64,000 nt of DNA from Cymbidium sinense (lineage: Eukaryota > Streptophyta > Magnoliopsida > Asparagales > Orchidaceae): contig CM038217.1 in NCBI GenBank assembly GCA_021442155.1, forward strand, positions 145,263,643-145,327,642, read 5' to 3'. Below, piece by piece: positions 25,140 to 35,749 of this stretch. The number at the start of each line of letters is the position of its first letter. The first letter of the stretch is position 1. The translations under genes and the position numbers were made by a program. Below the pieces are notes generated by a model, which worked only from the letters and a program-made list of their open reading frames with translations, did no database searches and had not been told where the DNA came from.

Positions 25140-26060
25140 CCAAAACCAAACCAATTGACCCATTTAGGTCCACTTGACCCAAAGTGACCTAAAGAACCCT
25201 TTTGAACCAAGTTCTAATCCAACCCAAATTGGATTGAACCAAGGCCATCCAAGCCTCATATTATGATCAACAATCACCCTAGGATGGTCAACCACCTTGA
25301 ATTGGGTCAAACCATGTCAACTTGGTCATTCGACCAAGTCAACCTTTAACCCAAATGAAACCTAAACAAGCCAAAAGTTACCATATGCAAATTGATTGAA
25401 ACCATTGATTCAAACCAACTCATGATCAATGATTGAACATGACTTGACTCTCAATTGAGCCAAATCAAGTCCAATTGTCCATTTGACCTAAGTTGACCCA
25501 AATTGGCCTAAAAAACTAAAACAAGTCAAATCACAATCTAACCCAAATTGATTGCAACCAATAGCTCAAGTTCATTCCAAACCAATTATTGAACTTGACC
25601 AACGCCATAATCAAGCTCAATTTAGCCAATTTGTCATGTTGACCCAACCTAGCCCAAACTGACCTAAAAGGTCAAATTGGCCAAAATCCAAATTAAACCC
25701 AAATTGATTCAAACCAAAGCCTAAAATCATTTTGAATTAACCATTAAAACATGAACCAACACCTAACCCAACCCAATTTGGTCAATTTTGTTAAATTGGT
25801 CAACTTGATCCATTTGACCAGTTTGATTTCAAATGAGCCAAAATCAAACCTAAGCCAAACTAGCCTAAATCATTTGAACCAGAACTCTTCAAATCATCAT
25901 TTGAATAACCCAAGCCTTGGTTTGACCCAATTTGACCAATTGATCAACCCAACCCCACATAAACCCATATGAACCCATTTGACCATATGAAGCCAAAACC
26001 CATAAAATTAACCCATGGGACTTTGATGGCTGACCAAACCTAACCCAAATTGACCCTAGG
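25140..26060. promoter_or_regulatory. Cluster of TTGACC (W-box-like) motifs in the LTR
   Basis: At least ten TTGACC and several GGTCAA words occur here, often as TTGACCCA or TTGACCAATTG. The same crowding is seen in LTR C (54190-54850), LTR B (about 41400-42250 as GGTCAA) and LTR D (about 60840-61400). TTGAC[C/T] is the core bound by plant WRKY factors. Binding is inferred from the motif only. Confidence 0.4.
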
Positions 26061-26429
26061 TCATCCCAAAGAATACCCATAAGCCAAGTGGGCCCCATCC
26101 AAGGGGATTAGCCATTGGACAAACCTCTTTGCATTGGATTCCTTTTCCCATTTGGCAAAGTCCACTCTTCCATCACTTGGGTATCCATCCAATTGCCAAA
26201 TGAAGCATGCCTAACCTTCCTAGCCCACTCTACACTAGGACTTGCCATGAACCCTAAAGAGGTGAGTTAACTCACCTCCCAAGCAAATTGAACACCCCAT
26301 GGACAAAGAAAATCTCCCATCATCTTGAGCCACCTCCAGCCTCCCCCACTCCGAGCCATGTGGACGATGGAGATAATTTTGATCGTCGGCGGTGGTGGCG
26401 AGAAAATGTGATTGAATCATCCATTCACC

Positions 26430-26447
26430 TGAGGGGTATACCCCTCA
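26430..26447. promoter_or_regulatory. TATA-centred palindrome of LTR A
   Basis: TGAGGGGTATACCCCTCA is a perfect 18-bp palindrome with a TATA core. Equivalent palindromes occur in LTR C and LTR B. It is a possible core promoter about 2.6 kb into the LTR. Confidence 0.5.
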
Positions 26448-26780
26448 ATTGAGAATTGCATCATTCATCTTGTTGAGCTAGAGAGTGAGGAGAGTCTCCC
26501 CACCATTCCCAAGCTCTTAAGCTCCCCATTCTCCCTCTCTTGATTTTATGTCAAACCAAAATAGGGGAGACCAAATCTAAATCCCATTTTTCTCAATCCT
26601 ACACCAAACTTTAATCAACTTTGCAAACACCTTCCTTAGACCTAGACGAGCAAGAACAGATCATTTCCTAAGCTCTAAAGCCACTAGAAGCTCGAGTTTG
26701 ATCAAGACCAAAGCTCCACTATGCGTGGATTGGTCGTCTGTGGGATTTACTCTAAATCAAGGCCCAAGCTTCTCAACAGG

Positions 26781-26803
26781 GCTTCGTCTCTACTAGACGA
26801 AGC
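26781..26803 (+). other. Hairpin in the exon-like part of LTR A
   Basis: GCTTCGTCT and AGACGAAGC are perfect 9-bp arms around the loop ctact. LTR C has the same stem with two adjacent changes (63275-63297). Confidence 0.5.
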
Positions 26804-26844
26804 TACCTCTGTCGATCCCACCACCGATCTTGAGCTCTAGTGAG

Positions 26845-26846
26845 GT
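26845..26846 (+). other. Splice-donor-like site, LTR A
   Basis: TGAG|GTAATTC at the end of the GC-richer segment. Matching sites end the same segment in the other LTRs: B CGAG|GTAATTC (minus, 40323/40322), C TGAG|GTATTTC (63338/63339), D TGAG|GTAACTT (minus, 60121/60120). Confidence 0.4.
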
Positions 26847-28867
26847 AATTCTTTAAAATTGTAGTTTAGGTGATTTTTGGGTTGGTCTTTTGTGAAAGAA
26901 ATGTGTATGTCATGCAATCTTAGTCATTGGATATGTTCCTCTCCTTCCTTTGGTGGTGTGAGATCATTTTGATCAATCAAAACAAAATGGATGGAGAAGA
27001 GATGACATCCATCTGAAAAGATCAGATGAAATGAACATGATAATTATCTTCTAAATGTGTCAGGGCGTTCTCTAAAAAAGATTATGTCCGTCGTCAACCG
27101 CACAATGTGACAAATTTAATACCCAATCTAATCGCGCCATGTAGAAAGCGCACTTTGTCAGCATTCCACGTGTTGCTAATGGGATTAGAGCTTTAATTAG
27201 GGTTAATTAATCTATTTTTAATGCTAAATCTTCCAAAATTTATAACTAATTATAGAAAAATCCAATAAATACAAATGAGGGCTCATTTAAAGTTATTTTA
27301 GAGAATAATTTAATAAAAATATTTTCAATGGATTTTGAATAGTAAATATAGCTTAAGTAGGGTTTAATTAAAAAATTAGTTAGCTTAATTACTCCTTAAT
27401 TAATCATCCAATTGATTTCAAACTTTTCGAGGATGTTTAAGGGGATGACCTCCGCCTCCCCTATTTGTCTTGGAATTTATTAGGTTTTTTAATTAGAAAA
27501 TTTTATTAATTAAGCTTTAATTACCCTCTTAACTTTATTAAGGGGTGATTAAACATATGAACATTGATTAATTAATTATTTGGACTCTCTAATCACTGTT
27601 GAATAGTAAAGAGACTTAGGGAAGTGGATTGGAGCCTCCTTCCCAATCATTTCTCTAATTTTCTCTCTTTTTTCAACTAAAGTCCTAATTATTAATTAAT
27701 TAACTAATTAGAAATTTAACTAGCTAAATTGAAATTCAAATCATATTAAATCATGCTTAATCCAGTGGATGGCTTATGGAAATAGGTGGAGACCTCTTTT
27801 GACCTTTCCTTAAGCCCATCTCATTTCAAGATAATAACTTTGGTCCCTTTTTTTGAGATGGATTAATGGATTATTGGTTTAATTGATTTAAAAAATATAA
27901 TTAAATCTGATTTTTCCTTAATCCATCTTAGGTAGAGCTTTAGGGGTTCAAGAATCTAAAGAGCTTAATGAAATTATGATTAGCTCATATGTGTGAGAAA
28001 ATCATGAAAGTAATTAAAATGGTTTCTTAAGCTTAATAATTAAATGTTTATGAGCTAATTATATTAGGCTCCTTTCATTTCATAGGAGCATTGTTATTTA
28101 CTTTTCAATTTATTTGCATATCATATTAGCTCATAATTATTTAATCAATTCTCTTAAGGTAACATAGGTAAGGGTTAATTAATTGATTTAATCCATGCAT
28201 AACTTAATCAATCCATAAAAATTATTTAATTGCATCTTATTAAATAAAATTAATCCACACATATGAGAAATAGGATTAGGATTAGCATTTCCTTCTCACA
28301 TCTCTCTTAAATCAAATTAAACATAAAATCAAAAGTGAATTTAAAAAAAATTTGGTTTATTTTAAATAAGCTTATTTAATGTGATTCTCCTTAGGAATTA
28401 GTTGGATTGAATAAAATTACATGCTTGTGTTTCTTTATTTCTTTCCAATCATATTAAAATATTGCATGCCACTTGATTCATGCATTCATATCTTTCAAAA
28501 ATCAATTAAAAATAAATGATTTCCTTTATGTCAAATTTGCATATGTTGACTTAATTTAAAATATGTGTGGTTATTATCACTATAAAATTATTTTAAAAGT
28601 ATATAAATCAACTATAAAACGTGAAGTAATGATAATTATAAGTATTTATGAGCTTGTATGTGCTTACAACTTAGAACATGTGATAGAAAGTTCTCTTTTC
28701 CTTAACCTTCATGAATTTATATAAGGATATGAATATTAACAAGTGCATAGTTCATTTGAAAAGGTCACAACACTTTCTTGGGTTTATTCTTATGTGTATC
28801 CATGTTAGAATTTAGATAGAATTTTAGCTCACATGTATAATAAATTAAAATACAATTCTTTCATGGT

Positions 28868-29305
28868 TTACATTCTTATAGTTGTTTGTACACTCATGAG
28901 TATTTAAGAATAGCGAGTATATCTAGTCTGGACACCCAGGGACTCATGGATTTAAGTAGCCCAAGAGGTTTCTACCTCGTTCCCCTGGTAAAAAATGGTG
29001 AAGTACTTGCTTATAACTTTTATACACTTGTGTGTGAATTTGGCTAATGAATGAAAACCTCACCTTATTCCATATGCATAATTCAAAACAAAAATACAAT
29101 TTTTGCATGATTTCCATTCTTATAGTTGTTTATACATCCACATGTATTTAAGAATAGCAGGTATATCTAGTCTGGACACCTAGGGACGCTTTAAGTAGCC
29201 TCAAGGAGGTTCCTACCTTGTTCTCCTGGTTAAACAATGGTGAAGTACTTGCTTAGACCTTTCACACATTTGAATGTATATTTAGTTGATGAATAGAATT
29301 CTCTT
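28868..29305 (+). repeat. Internal ~250-bp-period duplication in LTR A
   Basis: The block ttcttatagttgttt...tatctagtctggacac...aatggtgaagtacttgctta occurs at about 28870-29015 and again at about 29120-29255. LTR D also has two copies, whereas LTR B seems to have only one (about 38440-38560). Confidence 0.7.
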
Positions 29306-31809
29306 TTTCTATAAAACTCATTTATACATCCTACATTTAAGTATGCCAAAAACATATTGCCTGTATAGATATATTTAGTACTTAATCATATGCATGTTAA
29401 CTCCAATTAATCTTAAGATGCCTTTTTTATTGAATGTGATTATTTAAAGTGAACCTAAATTTAGGATTAATCAAAATAAGTAATAAGACATCACTAAAGA
29501 GAATCAATTAATTAATATGCTTTAGATGCGGCTTAAGGTAGGGATAAAAGAGAGAGATCCTCTTTTTTCTTCTCTTTATAACACTTAGTTGTTAAGTGTA
29601 AGCCAAATGAAATAAAAGAAAACATTAAGTAAAACTCACAAATCAATTAATCCACTTAAAGTGAAACGATCCTTCAAATTAAATCTTTTCTTACTTAAAA
29701 AATTATAATAAAGCCTAGTTAGGGTATACCACATAAGCCTTAATACACACACCTAAGATTAAGTCACCACTTTTAGCCTTATGTTAGGGCAGTACATGGT
29801 TTGATGTATGTTTGGTTTTATGATGTATTATTATAGACTGGATGTTAAGGTGTATGCTTCATACTAATGATATTTTTTGTAGGAGATTGTGCTTAAGAGG
29901 TGCTTAAAATAAAAATAAATGATCTCTTTTGTAGGTTGCTTAACCCCTAAGCACAATCCAAATTAGGATAGGTGGACTTGGTTACCCATATATAGGGTGC
30001 TAAGTCCAAGTTATACATATAACTGCTTGGGTTGTATAGTGTATTTAGCTAACACTTATTTTGTAAGTATAGTTAGATTTACTTATCCTATTTTTAATAT
30101 AATTGTGCATTAGGAACTAGGATTAGTGTTATGGGGGATTAAGATGTGCGAAGGCTATAAGACATTGTCCTGGTTGGCCCCCGTGATGCCTTTGGAGCAA
30201 ACAAACCCAAATGAAAAAATGGAGGAGATATGAAGATATGAAGAATGAAGACCCCCATAACTTTTATTCATTTTGAATTTGCAATTATTCTTTTATATAC
30301 CGAGTTGTATAAAGGTAGAGCTTCACCCATCTCTTTTTGGGTTATCTGAATGCAACCCTGACCTTTTATTCTTTTACATTGGGTTTATAAATTATTTGAT
30401 ATTTTGTTTACAATTGTGCAATAGAAATAGCATGTATTTTCCTAGTTTCTTCATATATGGTGATTTAATGTGTGGCCTGGATCCGCTTAGGCTCTTAAGA
30501 AAAATTAATTTTTCTACCCCAACTACAACTTATAACTAAAATTTTATAAATAACTCATAACCTCACATAAAGCCTAGGCATTAAATAAACATAATTAAAA
30601 TATTTAGCAACCCCTTAGTTGGATGTTGTATGCTTAATATCATGCATATCATCTTGTTTCTCTTTTGCTAAGAGAGGGTTTCCATCCTTGCACGATAGGT
30701 GAAGACTTGACTTGAAGGTCTCCTCTATGGTGGAAAACACCTCTTTCCTTCTAATTTAGCCAATAATCTTATTTCATCATGCATTTAGACATATAAAAAT
30801 TATATAGCCTTTGTCAAAATAAAGAGTCAAAAATTAGATAAAAAATGATAAGATTTGTATTAGACTAAGTCATTACTCATACCATTCATGCTCTAGTCTC
30901 TTAGTGAGTGGGTTTAAGGACTTTAGTCTCTTTCTAAATAAAAATAGCCTCACCATCTTACAAAATCATATGACTTGACCACATGATTTTAAAGCATAGG
31001 AGGAGTTAGTTGGCTGCCCCTCCAGGCAGTTATAAGTCCAACAGTTGGGTGGTTTACTCTCCCTTGTGGAGGTAAATCATATACCCATCTTAGCTTAAAT
31101 TTTGACCGTGCTTTAGCCCTCACTAAAGCTCCCTAGACTTAGGATCTGAGGTTACTGTTTCCTTCTAGTACAAGCATAAATCCTCACCTCTTAGACATTT
31201 CTATAATATTGTAATATGGGATTACAAGTTTTAGTTTTCTAATAAAATTTTAACTCAAATATATAATTCTCTTCAATTTCAAACATATAAAGTCTAACCA
31301 TAGGATAGATTGGAATGCTCACTAGGTTTCTTAGTATCATAAGCATTCTCTACTCATCTCCCTTTGGCTTCGATAATAAATCTCTCCTTTTTTATCTATC
31401 CCAATTGATTGTCTAACCATAGCCAATTTATTGATAGTTCTATCTTTGAAATCTTTGGAGATAATAATTGCCTAATTTAATCAAGAGTGTTCCTAAGGAA
31501 CTCACCTTCCTTAAGATGTAATTAATTATGGGGGCTTATCCCCATAGAAAATTTAGAACTCGATTTAAATAAACCCTACTTTATTCATCCATGTAAAGTA
31601 GAGGAAAAATCTCTGGTATATTCAAAAACCCATCATGTCTTAGGAGTCCTTATTGGGTGATTAGGTCCATTGTATAGTGGTGATTTCTATCTTTCGAGAT
31701 AGTGCACCATTCCTTGATGTTGTACCCGATCACCTCAATAAGTACATCCTCAGATTTGTGTGGTGTCCCCCATACACACATAATCAAAAATAAATACCAC
31801 CAATTTTTT

Positions 31810-31827
31810 CGGCGACTCTGCTAGGGA
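31810..31827 (+). other. Primer-binding site, tRNA-Arg type
   Basis: CGGCGACTCTGCTAGGGA differs at two positions from the TGGCGACTCTGCTGGGGA form used by Tat/Ogre-type gypsy elements. It begins 7 bases after the LTR end and fixes the + orientation of the element. Confidence 0.75.
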
Positions 31828-32290
31828 TAGTTCCTCTCTCCATCTCTAGTAGACAATTGTTGTCTCCAAGCATCAATAATGGACTTATATTTTATATGAG
31901 TCCAAGACTATCTTTTCTCCTATTGGCACTTAACATATTTCATTCTTAAGCAAAGCTAGTCATCATCCTCTAGGTTTTAGGACCTCAGTCTTTGTAGGTC
32001 TTAAAACCCCTATTGGGTCCCCCCAATAGATGAAAGATAAAATTAACCAATGAAAGGAGATGATAAAAACCTAGAACCTCCTCATCACTAGCTTGGTGAG
32101 GCAAGGTTCATCTTATATATTTAAGAAAATAAACTCTTTTGCAAAATGTCACTTTCTAAAAGTACTTCAATTCATAATAAACTTTCAAAAAGCATAAAAT
32201 GCATATAACCAAACCTCATCTAACAATCCCCATGATTGTTATGTGAAGGTTCTTTTCAAAATCAAAATCAAAATCATCTTTCAAAAGCAT
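31828..32290 (+). other. Hairpin-rich start of the retrotransposon leader
   Basis: Several inverted repeats follow one another: AGACAA with TTGTCT (about 31852-31866), TGGACT with AGTCCA flanking ATAT arms (about 31881-31905), GGTTTTAGGACCT with AGGTCTTAAAACC (about 31974-32010, one mismatch), and AACAATC with GATTGTT (about 32222). No coding frame is apparent. Confidence 0.5.
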
Positions 32291-32293
32291 CTT

Positions 32294-33690
32294 TTTGAAA
32301 ATAGTTATTCCCATTAAACATACCTAAATTTGTTAAATGAAGATACTATTTTCAAATAAAATCAAACATAAAATTGAAACTCCACTTAACATATTTCACA
32401 TATGCTAGAGTTGGAGTTTCCCTCTTTTTTTAAAATCACACTTTTGAAAATGACCACCTTCATTCAACATGCTCAAATTTGTTGAATGGATATACTATTT
32501 TCAAATAAAATTATAGCATAAAATTGAAACTCCAGTTAACATATTTCATATATGGTAGAATTGAAACTTCCCTCTTTTCAAAAGCAAGAAATCACACACA
32601 TGAAATCAAGACATATTTTGGACTCCATTTGACATACCCAAATTTGTCAAATGAGAGCCTCATTTCCAAAACTCACAAAAACAAATTGAACTCTATTTAA
32701 CATACCCAAATTTGTTAAATAGATTTCCCCTCTTTCAAAAAATAAAAAATAATAAAATAATAAAAACATAAATACACTTGACTCTTACTTAACATACTAA
32801 ATTTGTTAAGTAAGAGTTTCATTTTTAATAATTATAAACACATTTTCCTCCTACTTAACACACCAATTTGTTAAGTGAGAACCTCATTTTCAAATTACAA
32901 TACACTTGACTCCTTCTTAACCTACCAAATATGTTAATTGAGAGTCTCATTTTGAAAACACAAATTACAATCACATTTGATTCCTGCTTAACATACCAAA
33001 TTTGTTAAGTGAGAATCTCATTTTCAAATCATAATACACTCAAATCCTACTTAACATACCAAATTTGTTAAGTGAGAGTCTCATTTTTCAAAAAATGCTA
33101 ATCAATCACATTTGGCTTCCACTTAACATACCAAATTTGTTAAGTGAGAGTCTCATTTTTCAAAAAAAAAAAAAAATCAATCACATTTGACCCCCACTTA
33201 ACATACCAAATTTGTTAAATGAAAGTCTCATTTTTCAAAAAAAAAATAAATCAATCACATTTGGCTCCCACATAACATACCAAATTTGTTAAGTGATAGT
33301 CTCATTTACAAACACATATCAATCACATTTGGCCTCTACTTAACATACCAAATTTGTTAGTAAGAAGCCCCATTTTCAAATCAACATATATCACACACAT
33401 AACCAATCATCACAAGCAAAGATACATTCACAAAATCTTCAAACAACCTCTTCTTAGCAAACCTAAATTTGCTAAGTAAAGGTTTTCTAAATCAAAATTT
33501 TTAAACAAGACATACAATATAAATATCTTCAAAGGTCTCTCCAAATATTTAAACCCTGCCCAACCTACTTAAATTGGTTGAGTATGAGTTCTAAATTAAA
33601 ATCATATGGCAAAGTCTCTCCTCCAAATATCAAAAATCTCTCCAAAATTCAATGAACCCCACTTAGCATACCTAAATTTGGTAAGTGTGA
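32294..33690 (+). repeat. Leader array of ~17 hairpin-forming tandem repeats
   Basis: Units of about 60-80 bp carry an inverted repeat with a short AT-rich loop (taccaaatt-like), then a gagagtctcatttt-like spacer. The typical stem is ACTTAACA / TGTTAAGT. The best is 14 bp perfect (32781-32794 with 32804-32817). Others differ but still pair: CATTCAACA/TGTTGAATG (32461, 32480), CATTTGACA/TGTCAAATG (32626, 32645), CTATTTAACA/TGTTAAATAG (32693, 32713), CTTAGCA/TGCTAAG (33453, 33470). The first unit is enclosed by an outer 12-bp stem TTTGAAAATAGT/ACTATTTTCAAA (32294-32305, 32345-32356). Confidence 0.85.
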
Positions 33691-33729
33691 TTTTAAATTC
33701 CAAATTAAGTATAGAAGTCAATGATTGAA

Positions 33730-35749
33730 GGAAAACATCAAGGCAAGGGTCTGACTCAATTATGTTTCAACAAAATGCAGTGATTCTAGTGTAGTCAGTC
33801 TTTGCAGCCCCCAGTCAGTGCAGTGATCATAACTCCTAGCATTTTCATTTTCTCTTTTCCATCTGGTGTAGATTTGTCCTTGGATCATGCCAATCTCACC
33901 ATGACTAATGCCTCCCACTTGATCTACTTTAGCCATGACTTTGAGGGGGTCCAGATTACTTATTAGGGGACAACCCTCACAACCATTAGTAGGGATGAGG
34001 TGGCAGGATAGATCACTCATACGCTTGGATATCCCATATAATTATGAGTTTCCCTCATTGAAGAGGAAGGCCGTGATTCCCTCGTTGATTAAAGGTTTAG
34101 TACTGATTGTTGCCTCGTAGCTGGAGAGATGTTACCTCCTCTTTGGTTTCCCAAAGGGGAAGGCTATCTTTATCAGATAGTCTCCCCACCTTTAAGGTAG
34201 GTTCATCTCTGCTTTGCTCACCCGCACCCAACACCACAACAAAAATCAAAAGATTAAGTGGGATCAGCGTAGCAGAGCATGATCTTTTCTTCCCATGTAG
34301 AGGGTTCTCCCATGCACCTCTCCACGTGGTAGTAGGTTCCACCCCCTTTCGGTCTTATATGGAGAGGAAGACTATAGGAGGATCGCCGCATCACCTCCAC
34401 CACCAATATACTATGAGACACCAGCTAGGGAGCATAGGAGGCCTTATGCCAAACTTTGGACTATTCTACGCCAAGTCAGCAGAGCTTACGGATGCTCAGA
34501 GTCTGGTACCTTACTTAACATATGATCCATGATCTCTAGGAGTGTTAGGGGTTAGATCCATAGAGACAGAGCCATGGAGGCTCAGTATGGTGCATGAAAA
34601 GATAGAGGTATGCTTTGAAGTGGCCTCCTTCGATGGATTTTCTTGATCACCCTATCGTGATCATTCAGATAACATTATTCTTACTAGTGCAGTCCTCTGC
34701 AGAAGGAGATCTCTAGTTGAGGGGTAGTCAATGTTACTATCACACCGTTTCCCTCATCATCCACCATCACCAGTTCAGCTTACAACATCTATCACTCCTG
34801 CTAAGATTTAGAATCCAGGAGAGAACATCCCAGGTGATCCGCATGGATCCACTTCATCCATTCTAACTATTGAGGTGAGATCGAGCTCCCAATGACCCTC
34901 TACCTTGGTCGAAGAGTGGCAAGTGTCATTGTTGCATCACCGCCACCATGGATAGAGGGGGAAAGGGGAGTGGACACAAACATAATCCCCATGATAGTTG
35001 ATCATCCCAGTGAGGAGGTCTTGATGTGTTAAATTCATAAAGGCAAGAGCATAGTCTACTAGATCAATGAGTATAGACCAATCGATAGATGACATATTAG
35101 CAGACTACTTTGTCGAGAAAAGGCAAATTCTCGGGAGTGACCACTTAGATCAGGAGGAGGATAGAGTCAGCTTCGATCCTGATGAGGATGATATATTGGA
35201 TGACACAGCTGAAGTCCACATGGTTGATACACAGGGATCATTATAGCATGATCAATTTAGCCAAGAAGGTGTTGTGCTTGAGGAAGGTGACACTTCTCAC
35301 TTGATTCAGCGCCTCCTCTACCATGAGAAAGATGATCACATTGACAAGATGTGGAAAAAATTGAGGAGTTGATGGTAGTGGTTTCAGCATTACAGAACTC
35401 AACCCCAATTTCACAGCCTTCTCATAGGATAGACGACCATCTAGAGTTGGTACATACCTTAGAGAGTCCTAGGTGCACTCCCGTAGAGGATGACGTTGGT
35501 AGCTTGCATAGAAAAGTTACAGATGGCACCTCCATGCATGAGAAGGATATTAAAAATATGGTAGAGCAACAGGTAAGGGAAGCAATGGTGTAAGCCGGGG
35601 AGCTCATCTATTCCAAAGGGTAGACCATACCTGAAGGAATTTGATGCAGTTTAATACCCCAAAAGTTTTATGCCACCTTCTATTGGTTAGAAATTTCTAT
35701 AGGGGTCGCCTTCAAATTTATGGAGAGAAAGAAAGGCAAGACCTATAAA
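33730..35749 (+). pseudogene. Decayed 5' coding region before and including the start of gag
   Basis: No intact gene. From about 35080 to 35620 one can read acidic text (DYFVEKRQILGSDHLDQEED, DPDEDDILDDTAEV, then MEKIEELMVVVSAL-like) and, near 35630-35740, a broken KEFDAV.YPKSFMPPS, consistent with the variable N-terminal part of a Tat-type gag before its capsid-like domain. The 141-codon open frame at 34107-34532 matches nothing I know. It may be a remnant of the extra frame that Ogre elements carry upstream of gag, but that is a guess. Confidence 0.4.

Larger units (their letters stand above)
23830..31802 (+). repeat. LTR A: 5' LTR of the giant gypsy element (7.97 kb)
   Basis: It starts TGTTGACC inside the hAT transposase and ends ...ATACCACCA, with the PBS 7 bases on. 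It is matched by LTR C in the same orientation and by LTRs B and D in reverse. The first ~2.2 kb is strikingly poor in G on the + strand and full of ccaaat and ttgaccc words. From 26100 to 26840 it is GC-richer and exon-like, and the rest is AT-rich with taattaatt motifs. Open frames inside (for example 25751-25972 and 30273-30539) follow base composition and are not counted as genes. Confidence 0.88.

Noticed and set aside
25751..26098. Asn/Leu-rich frame on + and a Gly/Trp-rich frame on -
   Set aside because: Follow the ttgaccca word composition of the LTR; frames are broken by indels in the other LTR copies.
32294..33690. CRISPR-like array
   Set aside because: Repeats diverge, spacers are themselves repetitive, the context is a plant retrotransposon leader and there are no cas genes.
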